Positions 49,722-57,990 of a DNA stretch of 64,000 nt are shown here, piece by piece. Below the pieces are notes generated by a model that worked only from the letters and a program-made list of their open reading frames with translations, searched no databases and had not been told where the DNA came from. Numbering within the stretch: position 1 is the stretch's first letter; each line of letters starts with the position of its first letter. The translations under genes were made by a program, and so were the position numbers. This stretch comes from Bacteroidales bacterium (lineage in GTDB: Bacteria > Bacteroidota > Bacteroidia > Bacteroidales > Muribaculaceae): positions 14,798-78,797 of the forward strand of contig QAMW01000023.1 in the NCBI GenBank assembly GCA_003150235.1. The letters run 5' to 3'.

Positions 49722-50151
49722 ATCCTGTCAAATCTGTATGGGTTTCCGGAAGCAGCACCTGTGCCGACATCTCTATGACAAGCGAGGTTTTGCCTGCCGG
49801 ATCTTTTTCTTCGGAGATTAATTCAACCTTCATAAGTCCATCGGCAAGCATGCGTGTGGCAAGTCTCTCCGTCATTAACTTATAGTTCATGCGCAAAAAT
49901 GCTTCCCGCCCCTTTCCGTTGAAATCTATAAACTCGGGCACAGTGACACGCATCTGTAACCGGGCACGTCGGATCCTTGACAACCTTTCAAAAAGTGGCG
50001 CACAGTCTTTTAACAAATCGTCTGCCGCCTCTGCCAGAATCCGCGCGCGGGTCTGCAAACGCGATGCCGTGCGTGACCATATCAGAGCCCCGATACACAT
50101 ACCAAGGTTGATCACAAATAAAATCAGTTGTATTGTAATATCCACTTTCAT
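49699..50151 (-). CDS. Small membrane-anchored phage protein
   Basis: 150 aa with an N-terminal membrane segment (ITIQLILFVINLGMCIGALIW) and a cytoplasmic helical part with two basic patches. No family recognised. Overlaps the antirepressor gene and the gene upstream by a few bases, so it belongs to the early operon. Confidence 0.5.
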   Translation of the reverse strand: MKVDITIQLILFVINLGMCIGALIWSRTASRLQTRARILAEAADDLLKDCAPLFERLSRIRRARLQMRVTVPEFIDFNGKGREAFLRMNYKLMTERLATRMLADGLMKVELISEEKDPAGKTSLVIEMSAQVLLPETHTDLTGYERAINQ

Positions 50152-50492
50152 GAGTGTTTGTATTTATCGGGTAAATATCTGTCAATAGGTCTATAAAAGT
50201 TCACCTCCATGATGGCGAGATTGTATATCTCTGCGGCATGGTGCTCGAGACAGCTGCCGCGAGAGTCGCGCCATCCGGGAAGGAACACAGCGAGGTCGCA
50301 TCCAAGCAACGCCTCGATGTCGCGCCCCATGCAGTGAGCATACTCCAGCCCCGGTGTGTCGCACACCTCAAACGGCGTGATTACCTCGCCGGTGGTCTCC
50401 ATCTCAGATAACCACTGTTTCGCGGCATTGGCGACAGCCTTCCGCTCCTCAATGTCGTAGCCGGAAATAGGTAACGAAATATATACTTTCAT
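50148..50492 (-). CDS. DUF4406-like (nucleoside deoxyribosyltransferase fold)
   Basis: 114 aa from ATG 50492 (MKVYISLPISGYD). The pattern YISLPISG, CMGRDIEALLGCDLAVFLPGW and SRGSCLEHHAAEIYNL matches the DUF4406 group of small proteins with the nucleoside 2-deoxyribosyltransferase-like fold, common in Bacteroidota phages. Possibly acts on nucleotides or bases during phage growth. The catalytic pattern is not certain. Confidence 0.7.
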   Translation of the reverse strand: MKVYISLPISGYDIEERKAVANAAKQWLSEMETTGEVITPFEVCDTPGLEYAHCMGRDIEALLGCDLAVFLPGWRDSRGSCLEHHAAEIYNLAIMEVNFYRPIDRYLPDKYKHS

Positions 50493-50513
50493 GATCTGAC
50501 ATATTTCCAATTT

Positions 50514-50790
50514 TTATATCTTGACTTTCTTTATCCATTCAAGTTCCCCGCGAAATCCCCGCGCCCTAAGCTCATCCATGAGTTCACGCGGTTGAAACTT
50601 CGCAAGTTCAGGATTAGTGTAAACCTTTGATTTTTTTTTGTTTTACGGTCTTGGCTTCCTCTTTCTCGCAATCCTTGCATTTATGACGCAGACCGTCCTT
50701 TGAAAGAGAGTTTCTGGTAAATTTATCAAGCGGTAAATCCCTTCCGCAATTACTACATTTCTTAGTTCCCTGCTCCATGTCTTGTTTCAT
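50514..50790 (-). pseudogene. Small zinc-ribbon gene split at an A9 run
   Basis: From ATG 50790 the frame encodes 58 aa with two CxxC pairs (KKCSNCGRDL and HKCKDCEKEE) and stops at 50614. One base off, the sequence continues as SKVYTNPELAKFQPREL then MDELRARGFRGELEW to a TAA at 50514. This tail is one I recall fused to such zinc ribbons in Bacteroides. The frames meet at nine A (50631-50639 on the plus strand as T9); eight would restore one 90-residue-class protein. Sequencing error, phase variation or frameshifting are all possible. The first part alone is an intact small ORF. Confidence 0.65.
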
Positions 50791-51079
50791 TTTTATAAGT
50801 TACTTCGCCCATGCCGGTTATCTCGAGATATTTATTCACAGCAAAAATAGCGGGGCGAGCAAAGAAAGGATTGAGAGCCATCATGTTCAGAAAGGCAGTG
50901 GCAAGTTCATGTTCCTTAGTGTAGGAAGTCGAAAGCAGATAGCGTCCCTTGGGGTCGCCCTCTTTGCGCTCTCCAAGCAAGAGATAATCTTTGAGTCCGG
51001 CGGCTTCCCCTGCTAAATAAGAGAAAAATGAGCCCGGATCACTAGTGAATGCACTTTTGATTTTTCCTGTTGATTCCAT
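50762..51079 (-). CDS. Early phage protein, unknown
   Basis: 105 aa. Contains KDYLLLGERKEGDPKGRYLLS and HELATAFLNMMALNPFFARP; helical, no known family. Overlaps the start of the zinc-ribbon gene by 29 bp. Confidence 0.5.
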   Translation of the reverse strand: MESTGKIKSAFTSDPGSFFSYLAGEAAGLKDYLLLGERKEGDPKGRYLLSTSYTKEHELATAFLNMMALNPFFARPAIFAVNKYLEITGMGEVTYKNETRHGAGN

Positions 51080-51090
51080 AATAGTAATAT

Positions 51091-51444
51091 CTAATTAAAA
51101 AGTTTTGATTGTAGCAATGTCGCTTCCGCAGCCTTGATGTCAGCCTGCGTTGACGGTAAAAAATATTCAAGATAGATGTTAAAGAAACCTATTGCATGAA
51201 GCCGGGCATCGCGGAGAGTGCGGAACACGCCCCTGTCGCTCGACGGCTGGGCTGATGACGTGCGACCGTTAGCCCAATATACGATGTAGCCGTACACATA
51301 ATGTCCGGAAGAGGTCATTCCGCAACACACGGTGACTGTCTCGCCGGCATTGTCGGTGAGAGTCCACGTATCGGTTGCCGGCACAGCGGCGCAATCCATG
51401 AGGATGTCACATTTCAACGAGTCATATCGATTGCCTGTCTTCAT
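51091..51444 (-). CDS. Early phage protein, unknown
   Basis: 117 aa. Beta-rich first half (DTWTLTDNAGETVTVCCGMTS), helical second half ending STQADIKAAEATLLQSKLFN. No recognised family. Overlaps the DnaA-like gene by 23 bp. Confidence 0.5.
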   Translation of the reverse strand: MKTGNRYDSLKCDILMDCAAVPATDTWTLTDNAGETVTVCCGMTSSGHYVYGYIVYWANGRTSSAQPSSDRGVFRTLRDARLHAIGFFNIYLEYFLPSTQADIKAAEATLLQSKLFN

Positions 51445-51709
51445 AAGCCTTCAGTACTTTTTTTAATTTGAGAGAAAGCGACGAGCTGTAGGCGATTACG
51501 TCTTCAGCCTTATGGCGGAGGACGGTTACAGTCGGACGCTGGCGGCGGATCACATCGGCTATGCGCTGGTCTACGACACCTTCACGGTGAAGCAGGAGCG
51601 TCAGCAGCATGCGCGCCTCCACGTATTCCCATTTGCGGGACGGGGAAAGGAAGTCAGCCTCCGGGATTCCGGTTACATGGCTGACAGCATTGATTGCGGA
51701 TTGATACAT
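51422..51709 (-). CDS. Stand-alone DnaA domain IV-like protein
   Basis: 95 aa. The pattern AVSHVTGIPEADFLSPSRKW, then EARMLLTLLLHREGVVDQRIADVIRRQRPTVTVLRHKAEDVI resembles the C-terminal double-stranded-DNA-binding domain of DnaA (basic loop plus helix-turn-helix with TV in the signature), lacking the AAA+ part. Directly downstream of the primase-helicase gene (20-bp gap). Possibly an origin-binding factor for the phage. Homology should be tested by profile search. Confidence 0.6.
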   Translation of the reverse strand: MYQSAINAVSHVTGIPEADFLSPSRKWEYVEARMLLTLLLHREGVVDQRIADVIRRQRPTVTVLRHKAEDVIAYSSSLSLKLKKVLKAYEDRQSI

Positions 51710-51729
51710 AACAAATTGAAAGAATTTAA

Positions 51730-54700
51730 TTAAAAAGGTTTCTTTGTTTTTTCATACTCCGGCGACCAAACCGTATAATATTCCGTTCCACCGGATTTAT
51801 CATCGCCCCCGATGAAAGACTCGTCGGGGTGAGAGGGCTTCCAGTCAGAATAAAAATTTTTCTCGTCGTCCGGCTTGTTTATGTTGAAGTCGTAACCCTT
51901 GAATTTGCAGTACGCCTCGACCTTCTTACGGAAATTAGAGCGCGTCACACCGTGCCCGCTCGGACCGCCGGCATACTCAAAAAAGAGAGGCACAAGGTCA
52001 TTGCGACGCAAACGCTCGTTGAGATTGTTTCCGGAGAAGTCAAAGAACTCCTCCGCCCATTTAAAGAAAATCTCCGACATTTCCTGACGTAACGCCCTCT
52101 GTTCGATATTTTTCATAGGAGGTGGTACTGCACCCTGACCCTCTCGGGACCAGGACCGCTCGAACGACCTTAGATAGAACATGACACACTCTGCCATGAG
52201 GTTGTCAAACAAAGCCCACTGGTAGTCATCCCAGTCATCAAAAAACATGTGGTGGAAATCGTCTATGAGTGTGTGATTGGGATTATACCACGTCGAGAAC
52301 TCCATGTAGGTGATACGTCTCTTCGTGGCATTCTCATTCGCCTTATTGATGGCGTGATTGGTTGTTATCAATATCTTCGGAGAATCCGCGACCTTGATGT
52401 TGTAGCGGTCACGCCCTTTGGGGTTGATTGACATGTCTCCAGTGACCATGGCGAAGAGGCGTTCAAAATTAAAGTTGGTCTTAACGTCATCGATGAAGAT
52501 ATTGCGTGTCGCCTTGGTCACGCCGGAGAGCATGAACTCGTCATCGGCCTTCATCGCCTTTCCGTCGATGGTGAACTGGTCGAGGATTTTCCCGATGGCA
52601 TTACCGACAACCGACTTACCGGCACCTCCCTGGCTCTGCCCGACCTCGGTCATGAGATGGTCCTGCACCACCACCGCCTTGCGCTCGGAGGCATATTTCC
52701 AGTCACAGAGGAGATAGCCTATGGTAGTGATTTTATTGACGACATGCTGGGCGAGTTCGGCATCCTCATTTTCCGAAAGGTCACGCACCTTGTCATGAGG
52801 ATAGAAATTATTCGACGTGTTAATCAGATAATGCAGGAACTCGCAATTACGGGCATCTTCAGAATACGACAGGTAGAACCTGTCACCGACCTTCTCAATA
52901 GATGAAATTATCTCTATCCTGCGGAACTTGCGTGGCACGATACGCGAGCGCCATACATTTGAGATGGGTTTGCCGGGCACGATGCTGTCGGACGTAATCT
53001 CTACCTGACCGTTATTGTAGTATGTCCTCTGGATGTCTCTCTCGAAATTATTGAAATTGTCCGACAGTATGTCAAGCGACTCAAGCTTCTTATCAGGTAA
53101 CAGCTGGTCGATTTTCCCCTTGAAGAATTCAAGCACAAGCCCGCTCTTGCAGTTAGTGAAGACATATTGCCTCACGAAATCCCGAACCTCGTAGGACGCC
53201 ACACGGTCTATGATTCCATCGTCGATACGGATAAGGTCATATCCGGAGGCGGCATCCTCTGAATTACGGAGGCGATAAAAGCCCGAGGCATTCAAAAAGT
53301 TAAAAGTCTCGTTGTAATTCAACGACACCTTCCGCTCTCCCTTGGATGTCTCACTGACGGAATAGATATCGATGTCGGACGCATAACGGCTGAGCGGCAC
53401 GATTTTTCCGTCCTCCACCTTATAGCGGATGCCTCCGAGTTTGAACGTGGCGACCTCGTCAAGTCGGCTCCTGTGAAGCTCATAGAATGCCTGCCTGTCG
53501 TTGAGCAACCAGAAATCACAGATTTTCATGTCGGAGACGGCAGTGATTTTATGGATGTCTATCCATTTCCCTTTGCCGTCATGGGTATGCATAACGGTGT
53601 CTATATCATCAAGCAGTTCCTGCTCGCGGCCCTTCAATGAGCCGCAGAGCAGGTCATCGACACCCTTGTCACCGTTTTGGTTCTCATTGATGTGACCCCA
53701 CCAGATATCGACATTCAGCTTGAGATTATGGAACGTGGACATGTATTGCCGGAACTTGATGACAGCCTTGGCAAAAGAATTGGGACGCTTGTCAGCCTGG
53801 TCGCCGATGGTGAGATTCTTGTGGAGACAATTCCAGTCAGAGTCCATGACCAACACTATATTGTTGATGGTACATGCAGTCGCTATATCCTGTATATCCT
53901 GCAGAAGTCCCTCCTGCGCCGACCCGAAATTGTTGATTCCCTGGATGCCTATCGACATCATCCCGTGCTTACACGCTTTCTCCGCCTTTTTCTCCCCCTC
54001 CTGCAGGAAAAGGGTATCAAGATGCGTCTTGTTCTGATACGCCTTACGGATGCGCTCCGGAATATAGACACGGCACGTCGCCCCTGGCGGTGTCTGATAC
54101 TTCATCTCTTTTCCGTCACGCGAAGAATGGATGGCTGGATTAGCCCACCGCACCCGGACATATTGCCTTGGCGTGGCGGACCCTTTGACTTTATATTGCA
54201 TCGGGCGACCGTTCAGGTCGTAATAATAAATCAGCATGTCATCACCTGCCGTCGTCGGCCGGAAATTGTCATCAAGACGTCCCTTGCTGAAAGGGCACTT
54301 GTAAAGGTCCTGAGTGCCGTCCAGGACATGAGCGGTCACATCCTCCTCCGTCAACCCGGAAGCTTCCAGCTGCCGGCGGCAGAAGGTTGAACGGTTTGTG
54401 TCGGATGCCTGACGCACCGCATTTTGCCGGACACGCTCTTCGGGGATGATGACGATACCGCCGATACGGGCGGTATCCTCGAGAGCCTCCACAAAACGGT
54501 CTTTAGCAAGTCCGTTGTAGTGCATGTAGGCATCAATGGGGGAACTGAAACCCTCCTTGCAATGGAAGCAGTGGGCGAAATTCTTTCCTTTTTTATGGAC
54601 AACGGACAGTTTCTTCTCTCCGCAAAAGGGGCATTTCACTTCCTGTGTCGTCTTTCGCAAATCGCAATTCGGAATAAACAGCCGGATATCCGCTCCGGAA

Positions 54701-54747
54701 CGGACTTTTTCTACTTCAAATCGGCTGTACTTTTGGTACTCGGTCAT
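51730..54747 (-). CDS. Phage primase-helicase
   Basis: 1005 aa from ATG 54747 (MTEYQKYSRFEVEKVR). N-terminal zinc ribbon of CHC2 type (VKCPFCGEKKLS then FAHCFHCKEG), a TOPRIM-like part (LFLQEGEKKAEKA, GIQGINNFG, IVLVMDSDWN) and a D5/SF3-type helicase with Walker A GGAGKS (VGQSQGGAGKSVVG), Walker B ATRNIFIDDVKT and sensor KILITTNHAI. Combined synthesis of primers and unwinding. The start lies 32 bp inside the LuxR-like gene; an upstream start at 54819 would extend this overlap. Confidence 0.88.
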   Translation of the reverse strand: MTEYQKYSRFEVEKVRSGADIRLFIPNCDLRKTTQEVKCPFCGEKKLSVVHKKGKNFAHCFHCKEGFSSPIDAYMHYNGLAKDRFVEALEDTARIGGIVIIPEERVRQNAVRQASDTNRSTFCRRQLEASGLTEEDVTAHVLDGTQDLYKCPFSKGRLDDNFRPTTAGDDMLIYYYDLNGRPMQYKVKGSATPRQYVRVRWANPAIHSSRDGKEMKYQTPPGATCRVYIPERIRKAYQNKTHLDTLFLQEGEKKAEKACKHGMMSIGIQGINNFGSAQEGLLQDIQDIATACTINNIVLVMDSDWNCLHKNLTIGDQADKRPNSFAKAVIKFRQYMSTFHNLKLNVDIWWGHINENQNGDKGVDDLLCGSLKGREQELLDDIDTVMHTHDGKGKWIDIHKITAVSDMKICDFWLLNDRQAFYELHRSRLDEVATFKLGGIRYKVEDGKIVPLSRYASDIDIYSVSETSKGERKVSLNYNETFNFLNASGFYRLRNSEDAASGYDLIRIDDGIIDRVASYEVRDFVRQYVFTNCKSGLVLEFFKGKIDQLLPDKKLESLDILSDNFNNFERDIQRTYYNNGQVEITSDSIVPGKPISNVWRSRIVPRKFRRIEIISSIEKVGDRFYLSYSEDARNCEFLHYLINTSNNFYPHDKVRDLSENEDAELAQHVVNKITTIGYLLCDWKYASERKAVVVQDHLMTEVGQSQGGAGKSVVGNAIGKILDQFTIDGKAMKADDEFMLSGVTKATRNIFIDDVKTNFNFERLFAMVTGDMSINPKGRDRYNIKVADSPKILITTNHAINKANENATKRRITYMEFSTWYNPNHTLIDDFHHMFFDDWDDYQWALFDNLMAECVMFYLRSFERSWSREGQGAVPPPMKNIEQRALRQEMSEIFFKWAEEFFDFSGNNLNERLRRNDLVPLFFEYAGGPSGHGVTRSNFRKKVEAYCKFKGYDFNINKPDDEKNFYSDWKPSHPDESFIGGDDKSGGTEYYTVWSPEYEKTKKPF

Positions 54748-55303
54748 AGAATAGGTTGTTAAGGCTCGCGAACCTGACAAATTCCACTCGGGAATGTATG
54801 CCAAGACGCTTGTATGCATTATAAATGTGATTATGTACCGTACTTAGTGCCAAGGAAAGCCTTTGGGCTATGGTTTCCTCGCTCATACCCTCATATACCA
54901 GTCCCATCACACGCATCTCTGCCTGTGAAAGCCGGTGGTCAAACTGAGGTCGACAGATTACATTGTCATGCTCGCATTCACCGCGAAGCGGGCAACTTAT
55001 GTACTCAAAATTAAAATGAAGGTCTTTCGTTATGTCAGGTTTGTCATCAAGCTGCAGGAAATTGCATCTGATGAAACGGGAGACCATCCTAAATCGATAA
55101 AAAGAACCGTTAGGCTTGCTTGCGATATATCTATCCTGTAAAGCCGCGTAGGCTTTGGGATAAAATGTGGATATACACTCCTCCATCGACATCACGATAT
55201 CGGTATCTTCCATCGTCAACCGGGAGGTCGTGCCATCTGCCAGGCGATACCACACTTCGCTCTCGTAGCAGAAAAATTCAATGTTTTCCAATTTCCTGTT
55301 CAT
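54716..55303 (-). CDS. LuxR-type helix-turn-helix regulator with zinc-like Cys cluster
   Basis: 195 aa. A Cys pattern ISCPLRGECEHDNVICRP (about residues 100-118), then a LuxR/GerE-type DNA-binding domain (LSQAEMRVMGLVYEGMSEETIAQRLSLALSTVHNHIYNAYKRL). No receiver domain. This combination is known from prophages of Bacteroidota. Overlaps the primase-helicase gene by 32 bp and is probably the main regulator of the early or lytic transcript. Confidence 0.8.
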   Translation of the reverse strand: MNRKLENIEFFCYESEVWYRLADGTTSRLTMEDTDIVMSMEECISTFYPKAYAALQDRYIASKPNGSFYRFRMVSRFIRCNFLQLDDKPDITKDLHFNFEYISCPLRGECEHDNVICRPQFDHRLSQAEMRVMGLVYEGMSEETIAQRLSLALSTVHNHIYNAYKRLGIHSRVEFVRFASLNNLFYDRVPKVQPI

Positions 55304-55349
55304 ACCAAAATTTCATTAAATGTAAATATAATCTGTTTATATCAAATAA

Positions 55350-55559
55350 TCAATTTATGACATCACGAAATATGTCCTCACCTACGATTTTACTAATTTC
55401 ACGCTGGTAAATAGGTCTTATTCTGGTTCTCCCAATACGCCAGTCATGAATCACGTACGAGCTAATATCCAAGAAAAAACGTAAATCTCGCGTCTTGGCT
55501 ATACGGATATTGTTGGGTAACGAACTCAAGTAACCATCGAAGGCTTCATTTGCTGTCAT
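55350..55559 (-). CDS. Small DNA-binding-like protein (Cro position)
   Basis: 69 aa; LRFFLDISSYVIHDWRIGRTRIRPIYQREISKIVGEDIF may form a helix-turn-helix. First leftward gene after the divergent repressor, the place of Cro in lambdoid phages. Homology not recognised; role inferred from position. Confidence 0.5.
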   Translation of the reverse strand: MTANEAFDGYLSSLPNNIRIAKTRDLRFFLDISSYVIHDWRIGRTRIRPIYQREISKIVGEDIFRDVIN

Positions 55560-55633
55560 ATTCCTTTGAAATGTTAATAACTTATAGTATATTTACAAAA
55601 GCAAAGTAACAAAACATTCGGAATATTTAAACT

Positions 55634-55656
55634 ATTTATGACATGATTTCATAAAT
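55634..55656. promoter_or_regulatory. Candidate repressor operator
   Basis: Inverted repeat ATTTATGA / TCATAAAT with a 7-bp spacer in the divergent region between the Cro-like and CI-like genes. The half-site plus flank ATTTATGACAT recurs near 55353 at the end of the Cro-like gene. A leftward box TTACTTTG (55602-55609) is close to TAnnTTTG. Confidence 0.45.
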
Positions 55657-55684
55657 AAATTATACATATTTAACATTACGTGAA

Positions 55685-56053
55685 ATGAAACATATTGGTG
55701 CGACCCTAAAAAGCTACATTGAAAGCAACCATCTGAAGAAAGCGGAAATTGCACAGAATGCAGGTATAACCTACAACTACTTGTCAGAGATATTCAAGAA
55801 GGAAGATATCTCTGCAAAATTGCTTGAAAAGCTCTGTAATGCCTGCGGTCTGGATCCTGCGGAGTTTTTCGACGCCACCCCGCTATCTGGCAAATACAGC
55901 GACATAAAGGCGAGTGCGGTAATCGGTTCGGCAAAGGTATCAATAGGAGATTACGATGGATTGTGTAGGCTGCTCAATGAAAAAGACAAGCAGCTTGCCG
56001 ATAAAGAACGTACAATCAAGATATTGATGAGACAGGCAGGAATAAATGATTAG
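55685..56053 (+). CDS. XRE-family phage repressor (CI-like)
   Basis: 122 aa. HTH_3 domain at residues 5-65 (LKKAEIAQNAGITYNYLSEIFKKEDIS) and a C-terminal coiled coil (LLNEKDKQLADKERTIKILMRQ). No LexA-type peptidase domain, so relief of repression would need the antirepressor at 49206 or another partner rather than RecA-stimulated cleavage. Only rightward gene at this end; divergent from the early operon and next to attR. Confidence 0.75.
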   Translation: MKHIGATLKSYIESNHLKKAEIAQNAGITYNYLSEIFKKEDISAKLLEKLCNACGLDPAEFFDATPLSGKYSDIKASAVIGSAKVSIGDYDGLCRLLNEKDKQLADKERTIKILMRQAGIND

Positions 56054-56141
56054 GAACACGAAAAGAACGGAATACAACAATAACACCCCGGAAAAGACGG
56101 TGAAGCATCATGTAACTTCCTATGGGTCAGAAATGCTAATT

Positions 56142-56165
56142 TCTTCTCACCCCGACAAAATTGCA
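56142..56165 (+). other. attR core (24 bp)
   Basis: Exact copy of 18639-18662. This is the original 3' end of tRNA-Pro, displaced by the prophage. Confidence 0.92.
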
Positions 56166-56169
56166 ACCG

Positions 56170-56207
56170 CCGGGTTCAACTCTGAGAGTTGAATCCGGTT
56201 TTCTTTT
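56170..56207 (+). terminator. Original tRNA-Pro terminator
   Basis: CCGGGTTCAACTC / GAGTTGAATCCGG with a three-base loop, then TTTTCTTTT. Now cut off from its tRNA by the prophage; it still faces the end of the histidine-kinase gene. Confidence 0.75.
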
Positions 56208-56238
56208 ATCCCGGCGACATTCCCTCGCGCCTACGGAC

Positions 56239-57675
56239 TTACGCAGCGGGCACGACGGGGAGGGTGAAGGTGAAGCGGAGTCCACCTGTGGAGGCGTTGT
56301 CGACCGATATCTTGCCTCCCATCGCCGTGATGATACGCTGCACGAGCGCGAGCCCGAGGCCGGAGCCGCCGTTTTTACGCGAACGCCCGCTGTCAACGCG
56401 ATAAAACAAGTCAAAAAGACGTCCGAGATGCTCCTCGTCCACTCCGACACCATCATCGGCAAACGAAAAGACGTGCATCCCCTCCTCCTCTCGAAGCCAG
56501 CACAATGACATTTTCGTACCGCCCGAATGTTTCGCGGAGTTATATACAAGATTCAGCAACGCATTGGTGAGCAGCGACTCATGACCGGAAACCAGGCACC
56601 CTTCAGGCACATCGTATTCAAACTCCATATTGTCGGCAAGATGTCCCTGCGCGATATCCTCGGCAAGACGCATGGCAAGCAGATGGAAATCGATGGTGAC
56701 GCTTCCGGCAATCCTGCCGTTTTCCTGAAGACGCATCACCATGCCGACATCGTTCACAAGACTCACAAGCCGGTCGGCATTCTGCTGCACACGCACGAGA
56801 AACTTGTGGCGCACCTCTTCCGGCATGTTATCGTCGTTCAGCACCGTGTCAATATACCCCTTGATAATTCCTACGGGGGTGTTAAGCTCATGGCTCACAT
56901 TAACGCCAATCTGCCGCTCATGAAGCATTTTTTCCTGTTCGGCATGAATTTTGTCGCGATAGAGAGAAAGCAGATTGCGCGACACATCGCCGAGCTCATC
57001 CTGCGAGAATTGCGATGCATCCACATCGTCGGGCAATTTATCGGAGGCAATCGCCTGGGCAAAATCCTTGAGGGCATACACGTTGCGGCTGATAGCCCTC
57101 GACCCGAAATAGGCGAGCACCGACGACACCACACCCAGCACAATCACGGCAATCCATATCATCGGGTCGACGCTCAAAAAATCAAGCACCTCCCCTTCAT
57201 ACGGCAATGCCGCAAACGACCTGATATGACGGTCATCACTCATCCGTGAGCTTATCATGCTCTTTTTATTATTGTAAGCCATATCCTGCACCGTCGCGTT
57301 GCCACTCTTTTCCCACAACTCTTTCAAGCCGGGATTAAATGTGCCGGTGCTGTCGCGAAGCAATATCGTAGCAGCCGGATTATCCGCGACCATGTTGCCG
57401 GCGTCATCATACACAGTGATTCGCAACGGGTCAAGCGCAGTGTTTACAGTAAAGAGCATTATAAAATCGACAGTGCTCTGGAGGTCTACCCCACGGTCGT
57501 AAGCATCAATAATCGTGTTATTGACATTCACGAGGCGGTTTTCAAGGTTATACTTCAACCGTTGCCTCTCATGCATCACGAAATAAGTGATGGTTATGCC
57601 GATAATAAGCCACAACAGCCCCACAATCGGGAAGAAAAGCTTCCAGTGCAGCCGCACTATATGTTTGTTTGCCAT
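56239..57675 (-). CDS. Sensor histidine kinase
   Basis: 478 aa. Membrane segment at residues 12-33, extracytoplasmic sensor of about 130 residues, second segment near 170-190, HAMP-like linker, then HisKA with NVSHELNTPVGIIKGY (phospho-His near 255) and HATPase_c with N-box LLNLVYNSAKHS, DDGVGVDEEHL and GSGLGLALV. All catalytic boxes are intact. No response-regulator gene is adjacent, so it is an orphan in this window. PhoR-like by layout; signal unknown. Confidence 0.88.
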   Translation of the reverse strand: MANKHIVRLHWKLFFPIVGLLWLIIGITITYFVMHERQRLKYNLENRLVNVNNTIIDAYDRGVDLQSTVDFIMLFTVNTALDPLRITVYDDAGNMVADNPAATILLRDSTGTFNPGLKELWEKSGNATVQDMAYNNKKSMISSRMSDDRHIRSFAALPYEGEVLDFLSVDPMIWIAVIVLGVVSSVLAYFGSRAISRNVYALKDFAQAIASDKLPDDVDASQFSQDELGDVSRNLLSLYRDKIHAEQEKMLHERQIGVNVSHELNTPVGIIKGYIDTVLNDDNMPEEVRHKFLVRVQQNADRLVSLVNDVGMVMRLQENGRIAGSVTIDFHLLAMRLAEDIAQGHLADNMEFEYDVPEGCLVSGHESLLTNALLNLVYNSAKHSGGTKMSLCWLREEEGMHVFSFADDGVGVDEEHLGRLFDLFYRVDSGRSRKNGGSGLGLALVQRIITAMGGKISVDNASTGGLRFTFTLPVVPAA

Positions 57676-57697
57676 TATTTTCGTTTTGTATATTCTA

Positions 57698-57705
57698 CAA
57701 ATATA
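57698..57705 (-). promoter_or_regulatory. Probable -7 box for the histidine kinase
   Basis: TATATTTG on the minus strand, 23 bp upstream of the ATG. No clear -33 element. Confidence 0.4.
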
Positions 57706-57778
57706 ACCAAAATATTGATTTTACCGTCTTTGCGTTGACAGCCATTTTTACCTAAACACTTAAAATTGCCCCTATGGC

Positions 57779-57809
57779 TTGCAAACTTCAAAAAAACTGC
57801 TTACCTTTG
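57779..57809 (+). promoter_or_regulatory. Promoter of tRNA-Gln
   Basis: TTG (57779-57781), 20-nt spacer, TACCTTTG (57802-57809). Confidence 0.65.
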
Positions 57810-57845
57810 CACAACTTTAGAGCGTAAGCTCTGAGTGACAAGGAT

Positions 57846-57916
57846 TGTCTTATGGTGTAATGGTAGCACTGCAGTTTTTGGTTCTGCCTGTCCAGGTTCG
57901 AATCCTGGTAAGACAA
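57846..57916 (+). tRNA. tRNA-Gln (anticodon TTG)
   Basis: Acceptor TGTCTTA / TAAGACA, D-arm GTGT...GCAC, anticodon loop TTTTGGT giving TTG, T-loop GGTTCGAATCC, discriminator A. CCA not encoded. Confidence 0.92.
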
Positions 57917-57919
57917 CGC

Positions 57920-57963
57920 AAATCGCTAAATCGCCTCCGCGCGTCATTTAGCGATTTTTTTTT
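57920..57963. terminator. Terminator of tRNA-Gln
   Basis: AAATCGCTAAAT / ATTTAGCGATTT with T9 following; the other strand may end the GNAT-toxin transcript. Confidence 0.85.
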
Positions 57964-57990
57964 GCATCATGAAAAATGCCCAAAAGTATC

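Larger units (their letters stand above)
18639..56165. mobile_element. Integrated siphovirus-type prophage, about 37.5 kb
   Basis: Bounded by exact 24-bp direct repeats (18639-18662 and 56142-56165) formed by the 3' end of tRNA-Pro. It contains a tyrosine integrase at the left end, a CI-like repressor at the right, a primase-helicase, antirepressor, capsid, protease-scaffold, both terminase subunits, portal, tail tube candidates, a 1361-aa tape measure, a tail hub and a lysis cassette. No interrupted essential gene is seen except a small zinc-ribbon gene, so it may be inducible. The long tape measure indicates a long-tailed, non-contractile virion; no sheath gene was recognised. Confidence 0.93.

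Noticed and set aside
56142..56165. Partial second tRNA-Pro gene
   Set aside because: Only the last 24 bp are present; it is the displaced 3' end at attR.
18639..56165. Integrative conjugative element instead of phage
   Set aside because: No relaxase, coupling protein or Tra genes; terminase, portal, capsid and tape measure are present.
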